Of a DNA stretch of 64,000 nucleotides, positions 9,426 to 23,315 are shown in pieces. A model generated the notes under the pieces. It worked only from the letters and a program-made list of their open reading frames with translations, was not told the DNA's origin and did not search any database. The number at the start of each line of letters is the position of its first letter. Positions within the stretch are counted from its first letter, which is position 1. A program made the position numbers and the translations under genes. This stretch comes from VXOZ01 sp965220045 (GTDB lineage Bacteria; Chloroflexota; UBA11872; VXOZ01): NCBI GenBank assembly GCA_965220045.1, contig OZ244803.1:992001-1056000 (forward strand). The letters are read 5' to 3'.

Positions 9426-9500
9426 TCGCTGCCGGCACAAACCAAAACGCGGGCCTCTCGCCTCTTTGTCAATAGACCCGCGCTCAGTGCGCTCTGAAAA

Positions 9501-10262
9501 CTAGATTACGGCAATCTGCCCGCCGTCGACCACAAGCGCGTGGCCGGTTACGTAGCGGCTGAGGTCGCTCGCGAGAAAAACCGCGCAGTCGGCTACTTCT
9601 TCGGGTTCGCCTACCCGGCGGAAAGGCACCCGCTTCAAGTACTCGGTAATCCACGCCTCGTCGGCAATGCCTTCTTCATTCAGTGGCGTGCGGATATAAC
9701 CCGGGGCGAGGCAATTGACGGTAATTTCGTGCTTTGCCAGGTCTATGGCAGCGCTCTTCGTGAGCAACGTGACAGCGCCTTTTGACGTATTGTACGCGGC
9801 CAACTCTTCCTCACCCATGAGGCCGTTGACGGAAGACATGTTGATGATGCGGCCGCCGTTTCCTTGCGCGACCATCTGACGGGCAGCCACCTGATCGCAG
9901 AGGTAGACACCGTGCATGTTTACCGCTGCCGTCCGGTGCCAATCTTCATCCTCGATGTCCACGAAGTCGTGCTCCATGGCGATACCGGCGATAGCGGCCA
10001 TGATATCGAGCTTGCCAAACTCCGCCACGGCCCGTTCTACGCTTGCTTCGACGTCGGCGCGCTGGGTAACGTCGCAACGATGCGTGAGGAATGCGGCGCC
10101 ATGCTCCTTGGCACGGTCTGCCGTCTCATGCAGGCCATCCAGGTTGAGATCGGCCCCGAGTACGCTCGCGCCCTCCCGCAAGAAGGCCAAGGCCGTGGCC
10201 TGCCCGATGCCGCTGGCGGCGCCGGTTACAATTGCACTCTTACCGACTAACAAGTCTGGCAT
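9501..10262 (-). CDS. Short-chain dehydrogenase/reductase
   Basis: This 253-residue classical SDR uses NAD(P) to oxidise or reduce an alcohol or ketone. The cofactor motif TGAASGIG is at about residues 13-20, an Asp at the end of the second strand (GADLN) favours NAD, and the catalytic triad includes the serine of NMSSVNG and YNTSK. The C-terminal GHALVVDGG segment is typical. AAGGAGAAAG precedes the ATG. The class III aminotransferase gene lies about 180 bases upstream on the same strand, so the two may be co-transcribed. Confidence 0.9.
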   Translation of the reverse strand: MPDLLVGKSAIVTGAASGIGQATALAFLREGASVLGADLNLDGLHETADRAKEHGAAFLTHRCDVTQRADVEASVERAVAEFGKLDIMAAIAGIAMEHDFVDIEDEDWHRTAAVNMHGVYLCDQVAARQMVAQGNGGRIINMSSVNGLMGEEELAAYNTSKGAVTLLTKSAAIDLAKHEITVNCLAPGYIRTPLNEEGIADEAWITEYLKRVPFRRVGEPEEVADCAVFLASDLSRYVTGHALVVDGGQIAVI

Positions 10263-10442
10263 GTGGCTTTCTCCTTGCTATCACAGTCATTTATTCCGTA
10301 CGTAGAATCGCTGTACTTGGTGAGAGTTACCGGTCCGATTCCTGTCTTTGAGACTGGCCCGATTGGGCACAGCCCATTAAGTCCGAAACACATTCGCCGC
10401 TTTAGGACCTCCAGGACAGTGCCGACTTCGACACTATCCCAC

Positions 10443-11747
10443 TCAGTCCATGTCTTTCAGAGCCTGTGCCACGGCGTCTACCGTCTGGCGAACGTCCTCC
10501 GCAGTGTGCGCTGCGGATACGTACCACCGGCCCGACGGAATGGTACGTACACCGTAGTCTATGAGTTTGCCTTGGAACGCCGCATACTTGTCCTCATCGC
10601 AGGCCCAGTTATCGCGGAAGGTAGTGAGTTCCTCCAGCTCTGTAAACCAGGCAAACAGCACCGGGCCGTTGCCTTGCACCAGGACAGACTGACCCGCAGC
10701 CTCCGCGGCCTGACGGATGCCATCCATCAGGCTGCGTCCGACCGTGCGAATGTGGTTATAGATCGCGCCGCCATCACGAGAAAGCACGTCCAGAGTGGCA
10801 TTGGCGGCGGCGAGCGTGATGGGATTGCCGTTGTACGTGCCGCCATGCATGACGCCGCTGCCCACAAGCTCCATGATGTCGCGGCGGCCTCCGAATACGC
10901 TGAGGGGGAAGCCATTCGCGACCGCTTTGCCGAGTGTCACCAGGTCCGGCGTTACACCCAGCAGGCCCTGGGCGCCATTGAGGCCGACCCGAAAGCCCGT
11001 TATGACCTCATCGAAGATAAGCAACGCATTCTGGCGCGTACATATGTCCCGCAGGCCTTCCAGGAAGCCCGGTTTGGGCAGAATAAAGCCGCCGTTGCAC
11101 ATGATAGGCTCCGTGATCACGGCGGCTACGTCCCGGCCTTCACGGTCCATGAGGCTTGCAAAGGCATCCAGATCGTTCCACGGCAGCACCAGGGTCTCGC
11201 CGGCCGCGTGGGGAAGCTGCCCTTTGCTGCCCAGCACTGGATGCGGATACGGCAGGTCTCCCGCTTCCTCCTCCGAGTGGGGATGATCGCTGATGAGCTG
11301 GTCGTCCAGCCACCCGTGGTAGTGTCCCTCAAAGCGCACGATCTTGGTGCGGCCCGTGTAGGCACGAGAAAGCCGGAAGAGCGCGTGGTTTGCCTCGGAG
11401 CCGCTGCCACAGAAACGCACGATGTCCATGGCGGGGATCAGGGAGCTGATCTTCTCTGCTACGTCGATTTCAATCTCGTGCTGCCCACCATACGTCTGTC
11501 CCAGAGCCACCTGGCGCTGTACCGCTGCCACCAGTTCGGGGTGGCTGTGGCCTAGAATGAGCGGCCCGTAGGCGGCCACGTAATCAATGTATTCATTGCC
11601 GTCCACGTCAAACAGGCGGGAGCCCTTGCCTTGACTGAAATAGAGGGGTGCGGGCCGCTCCTGCAAGCGAATATTGCTGCTCACTCCGCCGGCAAGATGC
11701 TTTCTGGCGCGTTCCCAGAGCTGTTCGGAGCGGGTGATGTCTCGCAC
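10443..11747 (-). CDS. Class III PLP aminotransferase (glutamate-1-semialdehyde aminomutase-like)
   Basis: This 434-residue protein is closest in motif content to the HemL side of class III aminotransferases. It has GSGSEANHALFRLSRAYTGR (cofactor phosphate region), FEGHYHGW, LIFDEVITGFRVG and the PLP lysine in TLGKAVANGFPLSVFGGR. True HemL proteins read closer to LGKIIGGGLPVGAYGGR. This copy, beside an SDR and catabolic genes, is therefore more likely a beta- or omega-amino-acid aminotransferase or aminomutase paralogue. The GTG start has AAGGGA 9 bases upstream. Confidence 0.8.
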   Translation of the reverse strand: MRDITRSEQLWERARKHLAGGVSSNIRLQERPAPLYFSQGKGSRLFDVDGNEYIDYVAAYGPLILGHSHPELVAAVQRQVALGQTYGGQHEIEIDVAEKISSLIPAMDIVRFCGSGSEANHALFRLSRAYTGRTKIVRFEGHYHGWLDDQLISDHPHSEEEAGDLPYPHPVLGSKGQLPHAAGETLVLPWNDLDAFASLMDREGRDVAAVITEPIMCNGGFILPKPGFLEGLRDICTRQNALLIFDEVITGFRVGLNGAQGLLGVTPDLVTLGKAVANGFPLSVFGGRRDIMELVGSGVMHGGTYNGNPITLAAANATLDVLSRDGGAIYNHIRTVGRSLMDGIRQAAEAAGQSVLVQGNGPVLFAWFTELEELTTFRDNWACDEDKYAAFQGKLIDYGVRTIPSGRWYVSAAHTAEDVRQTVDAVAQALKDMD

Positions 11748-12145
11748 TGATCACGTCCCTTCTAGTATTGCCGTAGCGTTTCATGCGGCGACTCGCAGCG
11801 GTCACTTGCATCAAAAAGCACTGACTCCGCTGCACAGCAGGCGGATATAGGGATACTACCACGCGTGCCGCGCACACGTTTTGACAAGCATACGTTAGCT
11901 GTGTGGACGAAGCATCATCAAGGCGGCGGGCTATTGCCGAGGAATGAGTCCAGGGAAAACCTGCGCACAGAGGTTGTACGCTATCTCCACTGGCGCAAAC
12001 AGGACCCGGGTTGCTTTGTACTGAATCTGCGATACGGAGATGAGTGTCGGCTTGCGTTGGGGCCGTGGTCAGACATGATCGCGGAATAGGAACGCCGGTA
12101 AAGCGGTAATTTACAAAGGATCGTCCCACCGCAATTGGTAGTGCT
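11748..12145. other. Intergenic region with one weak small ORF
   Basis: This gap of nearly 400 bases lies upstream of the leftward aminotransferase gene. A rightward 74-residue frame starts with GTG at 11865 and ends at 12089. Its second half (TEVVRYLHWRKQDPGC, LNLRYGDECRL) has plausible codon use, but there is no good ribosome site and I recognise no family. I treat it as unproven. Confidence 0.3.
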
Positions 12146-12541
12146 CTACGCGCCCCGGGTCGATTGCAGCCGCAACGCTTCCATCCTCTCCACGAGCCTC
12201 TTCACGCGTTCAATACTCTTCTGTACGGTATAGTCAGATTCCCAGCCCTCATAGAAGTTCTGGTGCAAGGCGCTCGCTTCTTTGAAGAGTCCGAACAGGT
12301 CGGGGTCTCCTGTTTCATCCGCAATGCGGGCGGCGGCGTCGAAGAGGAGCCTGTGCGTGCTGTGTTTCCATCCCCGGCTCTCGGCGGCGGCTTTCACCGC
12401 ATGCGCAGCCGCGCCCCACGCTTTCTCCGAAGCCTGAAGCGTATCCCCCTTTGCGAGCTCCGCTTGGGACTGGGTGATAAAGCGCAGGCTGGTGGCGGCG
12501 TGCCTCTCTACCCGCTCTTGTCTACCGTTTGGTGACGCCAT
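12146..12541 (-). CDS. PaREP1/HEPN-like small helical protein
   Basis: This 131-residue, almost wholly helical protein resembles the PaREP1/PaREP8 group within the HEPN superfamily. Features include AELAKGDTLQASEKAWGAAAHAVKAAAESRGWKH and a C-terminal helix SIERVKRLVERMEAL. Such proteins are often paired with nucleotidyltransferases, but none is adjacent. No Rx4-6H ribonuclease motif is evident, so it may be a binding or scaffold version. The ATG at 12541 is preferred because GAGG lies 7 bases upstream. A GTG at 12568 just after a TATACT box could be an alternative leaderless start. Confidence 0.65.
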   Translation of the reverse strand: MASPNGRQERVERHAATSLRFITQSQAELAKGDTLQASEKAWGAAAHAVKAAAESRGWKHSTHRLLFDAAARIADETGDPDLFGLFKEASALHQNFYEGWESDYTVQKSIERVKRLVERMEALRLQSTRGA

Positions 12542-12600
12542 CTCATTTCCTCTTTCGCTCTCGCGCACTGATTGCAGTATAGCATGGCCGATGAGTGATC

Positions 12601-13818
12601 TCAGCGTGTTCCTACGGTGAGACTATAGTTCCCGTGCGGCGCTACCAGAATGTGCTTTTCGCCAACGCTGGAGACCGAAAGCTGCGATTCGTCATCCGCG
12701 TACGTAATGTCTTCAATGGTCTCGTAGGAACCCGCCGGACATGCAATGGTCTGCTGTTTCTCCGTCCAGTTGCGGTAGATGATTGTGTTCCCATAGCGGC
12801 GTGACGACACGCCGTCTTCCCAAAGCTGGCGGACCTCAGGCATGGTGAGGAAGACGTTTGAGGAGTGCTCTGTTTCAAGCCACGAGAGATACGCGTCCCA
12901 GACCGCAAAGTTGTTGTCAACGTCGTCCGTGAATGCCGTGAAGTTGCGGCGGTGACTGCTGATGAAGGCCGGCCGATTGGCCTCCCAGGCAGCGGCGGTC
13001 TCCGCTTGAACGCGGGTGAGAATATCTTCTTTGTCTGCCGTCAGGAATGGCTCAAACTCGATGGCGCGGCCTGCGTACCAAAGGTCGGCAACCGGAGAGC
13101 GCTCTCCTGTCTGGTTTTCCCCGTCACGACCGGCGACTCCGACCCTGATCTGTAGTCCTTGCGTCGCCCAGGCGATTTCAGCCTCGTCCGAATTGCGCAC
13201 GCTCGTAGGGGGGTGGCCGAAAGTGCGGATGAAGTAGCTCAGTGCTCCGCGCACCCATTCCTTGCGCTCGGGTTCCGCCATGTCCTCATGTTCCGGCACC
13301 CGCTCCTTCACGGTCTCGCTCACGTACATGCGGTGGGCAAACATGCGCTGGGTCAGGGCGTCACCTTCCCGCAGTCGCTTGAGCCAGCGGTGATGGCTGA
13401 AGTGGTGTGTCCTGCCGTGATACTGCGGCGCCCAGACTCCGCGATCGATGCCTTCGCGCGCTTTGGAGACGATGTCACCCCGCGCCCAGCCCTGAGAGAC
13501 GCCCTGATCGAGACCAAAGTCAACATAATGGCGAAATCCACTGGCGCGGATTGCATCGTAGTCCGGGCAGCCTACGATGTAATAGGGCTCAAAGACGATC
13601 GGCTGGCCGTCGCCGCTGCGGTGCGCTTCCAGCAACTGATACGTGCGCTCAAGGTCTGCCGGCGTCTCCAGGCTGCCGGACGACCACCGGGTTTGCATGA
13701 GTTCTTCATGTTTTGTAGCGCTGTAGGCTTCCTCAGTGGGGGCCCACGCATTCATGCCCCAGTCATCGCTCCAAACGACGACGGCCGGATGCTCTTGCCA
13801 ATTCACTTTAGAACTCAT
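12601..13818 (-). CDS. Polysaccharide deacetylase-like (glycoside hydrolase/deacetylase fold) protein
   Basis: This 405-residue protein has features of the NodB-like TIM-barrel deacetylases: an acidic pair in VWSDDWGMNAW near the N-terminus and a histidine-rich YHGRTHHFSHH block that could form the metal site. The C-terminal quarter looks like a beta-rich accessory region (ITYADDESQLSVSSVGEKHILVAPHGNYS). There is no signal peptide, so it is probably cytoplasmic. The start at 13818 is chosen over an upstream in-frame codon because GAGG lies 8 bases before it. The substrate is unknown and the family assignment is moderate. Confidence 0.55.
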   Translation of the reverse strand: MSSKVNWQEHPAVVVWSDDWGMNAWAPTEEAYSATKHEELMQTRWSSGSLETPADLERTYQLLEAHRSGDGQPIVFEPYYIVGCPDYDAIRASGFRHYVDFGLDQGVSQGWARGDIVSKAREGIDRGVWAPQYHGRTHHFSHHRWLKRLREGDALTQRMFAHRMYVSETVKERVPEHEDMAEPERKEWVRGALSYFIRTFGHPPTSVRNSDEAEIAWATQGLQIRVGVAGRDGENQTGERSPVADLWYAGRAIEFEPFLTADKEDILTRVQAETAAAWEANRPAFISSHRRNFTAFTDDVDNNFAVWDAYLSWLETEHSSNVFLTMPEVRQLWEDGVSSRRYGNTIIYRNWTEKQQTIACPAGSYETIEDITYADDESQLSVSSVGEKHILVAPHGNYSLTVGTR

Positions 13819-14113
13819 GGTGGTTGCCTCGGTCCTATTGCAGGAGGGATAGCTCGTGCTGCTGCGTCTCGCGCTTTGCACCTGAGCCAATTGCGTCAGT
13901 CACGAGAGCCTTGAACCAGGATCGCCGCTCCAGGAGCGTGGCGCGATCCCGCCATGACCCAGTTGTATCAGTGACGAATTCTACCATTCACCTGGCCGCT
14001 TGCGGGAAAGTCTGAACGGAACGAAGTCGATGCCGGGGTGCGTAACGTAGGATACTTGACCCCGGCATGAATGCGGACGCCACGGTTAGCAGAGACATGT
14101 CGTCGTCTTGGCG

Positions 14114-15310
14114 CTAGATCCAGTCAATGAAGTGGTAAGCCCAGGGCGAACAGGGAATTGTGTCACAGACCCGCTCGATTACCGGGGAATTGGCGCCGTA
14201 CGCCGTCACACTGCCCTCGGCAAGCCGGGCGCGAAGATCAAGCCGACCGAGCAGCCACCGGTGGAGCATCTCTTCTTTCATCTCCAGGATCAGCGTGCTT
14301 TGACGCGTCTCGGGGTCAATGAGGACGTATTCGTCCTTTGGGGTGTTGACTTCGAGAGCGGTGTTGTACAGGTCGAAGTGTTCGGTCCAGTGCTTTTCAA
14401 AGAAGCTTGGCACGTCGATGACTTGCCCCATGATTATCGTGCCCCGCGGGTCCGGTATGAAGCCGTTCGCTTGGTAGAGCGGGAGGAAGGGGTCTTCGTC
14501 CGACGCCTGGACATTTACGCCAAGTTTTCGTTCCCCCGCCACGGACGCCACGCCTGTAAGAATGCGATTGGCGATACTCAGGTCCGCTCCGAGCGTTGCC
14601 ATCTCCAGCACATTGGCCATGCCGTTGTGCCGCGTCGTGCGCATGCCCAGAATTGCGTATCCCAGGAGTTCGTCGCTCTGGATGATGTGAACGAAGGAAA
14701 AGTCGGTTGGAAACTCCGCGTAGATCGAGGAAGCCAGCGCACGCTGCCAATAGTCTCCCCTGCGCCGTGGATAGCCCCCAAAACGCCCATAGGTGCTATC
14801 GAAGATTGCAGCTAGGCGTTCCATGTTGAGGAATATTGACTCTTTACCCGCTAGAGTAACACCCGGGGGAAGGTAACTCGTTTCCGGCGAGCCATAGTTG
14901 TAGTGGCGCGAATAGAGCAGGTCGTAGTGATCGGTGGTGGCATAGAAGCGGTAACCGTCGCTTTGCTCGTCGCCTCGGTAGACAAAGAGCGCGTCGGCGC
15001 GGTCAACCAGAAACTCCCGGGCCTTTTCGATCATGCCCCGCCCAATGCCTTGGCTGCGGAGCTCCTCGCGGGTGCCGACGGAGTTCTCGAAGGCCGCAGT
15101 AATGGTCACGCCCGGCGCAATCGCCGTCTCTCGCAGCGCCAGCGGAATTGCACCCACCACCTCCTCTTCGAGGAGCGCAATGGATGCCAGCATGCCGTCT
15201 CTTTCCCAGTCTTCTTGCGATACTAACGCTTCCGCGAAAACTTCGTTGCGCAAGGCAAGCGCACTGAAAACGTCCTCTGGCTGCATCTCACGGTACTCGA
15301 TTCCTTCCAT
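14114..15310 (-). CDS. GNAT-family N-acetyltransferase
   Basis: This 398-residue protein is large for a GNAT enzyme and probably contains two GNAT-like folds. The acetyl-CoA motif is in the N-terminal domain (TREELRSQGIGRGMIEKARE, about 77-96). The second half (VHIIQSDELLGYAILGMRTT and following) has the strand pattern of a second, possibly non-catalytic domain, ending in a sterol-carrier-like tail. The overall plan recalls Eis-type acetyltransferases, but sequence alone does not give the acceptor. GAGG lies 10 bases before the ATG. Confidence 0.75.
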   Translation of the reverse strand: MEGIEYREMQPEDVFSALALRNEVFAEALVSQEDWERDGMLASIALLEEEVVGAIPLALRETAIAPGVTITAAFENSVGTREELRSQGIGRGMIEKAREFLVDRADALFVYRGDEQSDGYRFYATTDHYDLLYSRHYNYGSPETSYLPPGVTLAGKESIFLNMERLAAIFDSTYGRFGGYPRRRGDYWQRALASSIYAEFPTDFSFVHIIQSDELLGYAILGMRTTRHNGMANVLEMATLGADLSIANRILTGVASVAGERKLGVNVQASDEDPFLPLYQANGFIPDPRGTIIMGQVIDVPSFFEKHWTEHFDLYNTALEVNTPKDEYVLIDPETRQSTLILEMKEEMLHRWLLGRLDLRARLAEGSVTAYGANSPVIERVCDTIPCSPWAYHFIDWI

Positions 15311-15620
15311 ACGGGTACAGCCTCACGTTTCCATGGTTAGTATTGGACTGAGTAAACTGGCCTCTTTGCGTCTGCTCACAAGCGGGCACTTGCCGCTGGT
15401 ATTGTAGCACAGAACCGTTTGACTTGCTTACGAAAGAGCATGTGCGCCGGTGGCACGGATATTGCACTCTAGCAGCGCTCATTGCGCTGCCGGATTCGCG
15501 GTCTCCGGCTGGCGGTGCGAGAGGACTCTTGAGGCGTGCGCATCCTAGGCTGGGAGTCTTGGCCATTGCCATGGACAGCCTGGCGCCCCGGCAAAAGAGC
15601 GCGCTCTCAATTCGTTGCGG
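15311..15620. other. Intergenic region between gltB and the GNAT gene
   Basis: This gap of about 310 bases follows the end of gltB, and both flanking genes read leftward. A TATTGTAGCAC sequence near 15400 may belong to the GNAT promoter. No RNA gene or clear terminator with a T-run was found. Confidence 0.35.
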
Positions 15621-20168
<4,548 letters not shown>

Positions 20169-20249
20169 ACAAGATTTCTCATAGGAATGCTTGAATGGTT
20201 GGCGATAGTGTTGTGAGGTCTGAAGTTTGCTGCGTTTAGGATATATCCC

Positions 20250-20285
20250 TTAAATATCAAAAGAGGGACTCCGTTTCGGAGTTCC
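20250..20285 (-). terminator. Rho-independent terminator or attenuator upstream of gltB
   Basis: On the minus strand an eight-base-pair stem (GGAACTCC / GGAGTCCC with one G-U pair, loop GAAAC) is followed by TCTTTTGATATTT. It starts directly after the stop codon of the small ORF at 20286-20468. It could end that transcript or attenuate gltB, whose start is about 80 bases further on. Confidence 0.6.
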
Positions 20286-20468
20286 TCAATTCTGCCATTC
20301 AGACACGCCCCAAGCTGCGTCCCAAGGGCAGGTTTGATTAATGGTAGCGGAAGGGCAATTGCCCGTCAAGCAATTGCCAACCCATTCCAGATCAAGAGAT
20401 TGCGGCTTTTCATTGATGAACCGTACTTGCCTGCTGCCATACTTTGAATAAGCGTTCGACCATGACAA
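20286..20468 (-). CDS. Small Cys-containing ORF of unknown function
   Basis: From a TTG at 20468 a 60-residue frame ends in a distinctive region, GNCLTGNCPS followed by NQTCPWDAAWG, with three cysteines in about 15 residues. I do not recognise the family. The stop codon abuts a terminator hairpin, which supports a transcript ending here. The weak point is initiation: GGGAG is only 2 bases from the TTG. A different frame has an ATG at better spacing but encodes just 17 residues. It could be a small metal- or redox-active protein, a peptide precursor, or a chance frame in a gltB leader. Confidence 0.3.
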   Translation of the reverse strand: MSWSNAYSKYGSRQVRFINEKPQSLDLEWVGNCLTGNCPSATINQTCPWDAAWGVSEWQN

Positions 20469-20699
20469 TGCTCCCTCGCGAACTGGTGGAGATGAGCTTG
20501 CGGATTTCGGATTGCGGCGCCTGCGCCCCCTTGGATTGAATTTGCATTGACGCGCGGGGCGATTAGGGGCTGGGTGGGCAGAGTCTGGAGTTTCCCATCC
20601 CATACCGACCGCCGCCGGTGCAGTCTGCGAAGTTTCTGGAAGTCGTGCGAGGGCCTGAGAAGTCGACGATGCGGCGCGATTCCTTGACAGAAATCATCG

Positions 20700-20728
20700 T
20701 TGAATCTTGTCTTTGGCGATGATACAAT
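20700..20728 (+). promoter_or_regulatory. tRNA operon promoter
   Basis: TTGAAT at 20700-20705 and TACAAT at 20723-20728 are separated by 17 bases, and the tRNA-Val gene starts 10 bases after the -10 box. This is a sigma-70-type promoter for the tRNA-Val/tRNA-Phe pair. Confidence 0.7.
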
Positions 20729-20738
20729 CGGTTTGCGT

Positions 20739-20815
20739 GGGTGATTAGCTCAGCTGGTTAGAGCGCTACTCTTACAAAGTAGAGGCCGCAGGTTCGAGTC
20801 CTGCATCGCCCACCA
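20739..20815 (+). tRNA. tRNA-Val (anticodon TAC)
   Basis: All four arms pair: acceptor GGGTGAT/ATCGCCC, anticodon stem CTACT/AGTAG around loop CTTACAA (anticodon TAC), and T arm GCAGG/CCTGC with TTCGAGT. The 3' CCA is encoded. tRNA-Phe follows 7 bases later. Confidence 0.97.
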
Positions 20816-20822
20816 GACAGCC

Positions 20823-20895
20823 GCCGAGATAGCTCAGTCGGTAGAGCACAGGACTGAAAATCCTGGTGTCGCCGGTTCGATTCCGGCTCTCGGCA
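20823..20895 (+). tRNA. tRNA-Phe (anticodon GAA)
   Basis: Acceptor GCCGAGA/TCTCGGC, anticodon stem CAGGA/TCCTG around CTGAAAA (anticodon GAA), and T arm GCCGG/CCGGC all pair. The CCA end is not encoded, unlike the preceding tRNA-Val. It is co-transcribed with tRNA-Val. Confidence 0.97.
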
Positions 20896-21142
20896 CCCTC
20901 ATCGCGCAAGAGCAATGTTCAAGTCTTGACGTTACACAGGCGCCTCTCCGTGCACGCGTAATCTCTCCGCTTCGTGGTCTGTTGAATCTACTCAATCCAG
21001 CAAATTGCCCGTGAGCAGTCACCTGACCGAACCGGCCGTTATGGCCGCTGAGATCTTGCAGAGTCAGTGTCTTTGATGTAAGCCCCTAGATCGCCCCAAT
21101 ACTCAGGTGCCCTTCTTTTTGCTTGAAGGGATTGCGCTTTCT

Positions 21143-23167
21143 ATGTCTACTCCTCTCGCCGAGATTTCGCTCGACGCCGCGAAACTCCAAGACCTCGAAG
21201 CCGCCATTCAGCACGAGTGGCTGGTAACGAACGGCATCGGCGGCTACGCCAGCGGCACGGTAACGGGCGTCAATACGCGCAGGTACCACGGCCTGCTGGT
21301 GGCCGCGCTGAAACCGCCGCTCGGGCGCGCCGTCATGCTGGCAAAGGCGGATGAAGTCGTCTCCATCGCGGGACAGGCTTACGAAATAGGCGCCAACGAA
21401 TTTCAGCCTGATGTCATCCATCCCCAAGGCTACGCCTTGCTGAATGCCGTTCGCCTTGAGGGCCAGGCGCCGGTATTCAGCTATCACGTGGGGCAAAGCG
21501 TTCTTGAGAAACTCATCTGGTTGGCGCACGGCCGAAACACCACCTATGTGGCGTACACCCACCGAGCCGGTGGGAAACCGCTCACGCTGACCGTGCGGCT
21601 CTTCACCGCTCTCCGCGACTTCCATGGGCTCACGCGCGGTTCCGATCATGTCCGTCCCACGGTTGCGTTCCATGACGCCAGCCATGCTACGGTCACATCC
21701 GAGCAGATTGAGCTTCCGCTCCACCTCATGATTGACAAAGAAAGTGGCTTCACGGCCAAGGAAGAGTGGTATTGGAATTACGTGTACCGCGCGGAAAGAG
21801 AACGCGCCCTGGATTTCATGGAGGACCTCTACCATCCGCTTGAATTCACGGTAGAGCTTGCGCCCGGCGACAGCACATATCTCATCGCCAGTGTCGAGCC
21901 AATGGAGAGGATTGAACGCGACGTGGAACGCGCGCTCCGCAGTGAGCAAGAGCGCACCAGAGCGCTGCTGCGGCAGGCCGCTATCGACCCCCTGGACGAT
22001 CCGGTGGGCGCGCAGTTGGTTGTTGCCGCCGACCAGTTCTTGGTGGAGAGACCGTTGGCGGAAGATGAGCAGTCGACGACGGTGATAGCCGGCTACCCTT
22101 GGTTTGGCGATTGGGGCCGTGACGCGATGATCAGCCTGCCGGGTCTCGCGCTGGCGACAAACCGCGCCGACGCGGCCAAGGGTCTACTGCGCACCTTTGC
22201 GGCCCACGTCAGTGAGGGCATGATTCCCAACCGCTTCCCGGATGCTGGCGAGGTACCCGAATACAACACGGTAGATGCAACCCTTTGGTACTTCCATGCG
22301 CTGCATGCCTACCTAGAGGCAACGCGCGACGGCGCGCTGCTCCAAGAGCTTCTGCCGGTCCTGAAAGACATCGTGCATCACTATTTTCATGGCACCCGCT
22401 ACAACATCCACGTCGATCCGGCGGATGGCCTGGTGTGGGCGGGTGAACCGGGGGTGCAATTGACGTGGATGGACGTCAAAGCCGGCGACTGGCTGCCCAC
22501 ACCGCGCATTGGGAAACCTGTGGAAATTCAAGCCCTCTGGTATAATGCGCTCCGCCTGCTCGAGGGCTGGTGTAAGGCTGCTGAGGAGCCGCTTGATGAC
22601 ATTCCACAGTGGCGGACGCTGGTGGAGCGCCACTTCATGGAGCGGTTTTGGTATGAGGAGGGAGGCTACCTCTTCGACGTCATTGACGGCCCGGATGGAG
22701 ACGATGCGTCGCTGCGCCCCAACCAGGTACTGGCGCTCAGCTTGCCGCACACGCTCGTTAACGAGGTAAGGGCCCGGCAGGTCTTGAGCGTTGTCTCCGA
22801 CACGCTCCTTACGCCCGCCGGATTGCGTTCACTTGCTCCTGGAAATGAGCAGTACCGTGGCCACTACGGCGGCTCGCTGTGGGATCGGGAAGGAAGCTAC
22901 CACAACGGGACGGTGTGGGGCTGGCTGATCGGACCCTATTTGGACGCTGCCCTACGCTTCAGCAACGACAAAGACGCGGCATGGGCCATACTGGAAGCAA
23001 TGGCGCATCAGATGACAAGCGGAGCGCTCGGCACCCTGAGTGAAGTGTTCGACGGCGATCCGCCCCATGCGCCGCGCGGTTGCTACGCTCAGGCGTGGAG
23101 TGTGGCCGAGGTCTTGCGGCACTGGCGCGCGCTGCGGGCGCGTCTACCAATTGCGGGCAACGGCTAA
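21143..23167 (+). CDS. Amylo-alpha-1,6-glucosidase (glycogen-debranching-type) family protein
   Basis: This 674-residue protein has an N-terminal beta-sandwich domain (about 1-280, with LVTNGIGGYASGTV and NTRRYHGLLVAA, both typical of archaeal/bacterial glycogen-debranching proteins). An alpha/alpha-barrel glucosidase domain follows, with YPWFGDWGRDAMISLPGL, PEYNTVDATLWY and the C-terminal YHNGTVWGW block. These carry the family's catalytic acids. It should release alpha-1,6-linked glucose from glycogen or a related glucan. The ATG at 21143 is preferred to an in-frame GTG at 21107 because homology begins there and GAAGGG precedes it. Confidence 0.88.
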   Translation: MSTPLAEISLDAAKLQDLEAAIQHEWLVTNGIGGYASGTVTGVNTRRYHGLLVAALKPPLGRAVMLAKADEVVSIAGQAYEIGANEFQPDVIHPQGYALLNAVRLEGQAPVFSYHVGQSVLEKLIWLAHGRNTTYVAYTHRAGGKPLTLTVRLFTALRDFHGLTRGSDHVRPTVAFHDASHATVTSEQIELPLHLMIDKESGFTAKEEWYWNYVYRAERERALDFMEDLYHPLEFTVELAPGDSTYLIASVEPMERIERDVERALRSEQERTRALLRQAAIDPLDDPVGAQLVVAADQFLVERPLAEDEQSTTVIAGYPWFGDWGRDAMISLPGLALATNRADAAKGLLRTFAAHVSEGMIPNRFPDAGEVPEYNTVDATLWYFHALHAYLEATRDGALLQELLPVLKDIVHHYFHGTRYNIHVDPADGLVWAGEPGVQLTWMDVKAGDWLPTPRIGKPVEIQALWYNALRLLEGWCKAAEEPLDDIPQWRTLVERHFMERFWYEEGGYLFDVIDGPDGDDASLRPNQVLALSLPHTLVNEVRARQVLSVVSDTLLTPAGLRSLAPGNEQYRGHYGGSLWDREGSYHNGTVWGWLIGPYLDAALRFSNDKDAAWAILEAMAHQMTSGALGTLSEVFDGDPPHAPRGCYAQAWSVAEVLRHWRALRARLPIAGNG

Positions 23168-23315
23168 GAGATCACAGCATGACCTGAGCCCCGTGGAGGG
23201 CAAGCCCGCAGGGGCAATGCGGCTTTGGATTAACCATCGGTAGAAAGCAGCACGCTCCCGAATTCCCGGGTCAGCCGGCACTGTTGGCCTGACTACACTG
23301 AGTGGAGAGACTAGC

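Noticed and set aside
10263..11555. 430-residue open frame opposite the class III aminotransferase
   Set aside because: It is antisense to a gene with clear PLP motifs and shows no domain of its own.
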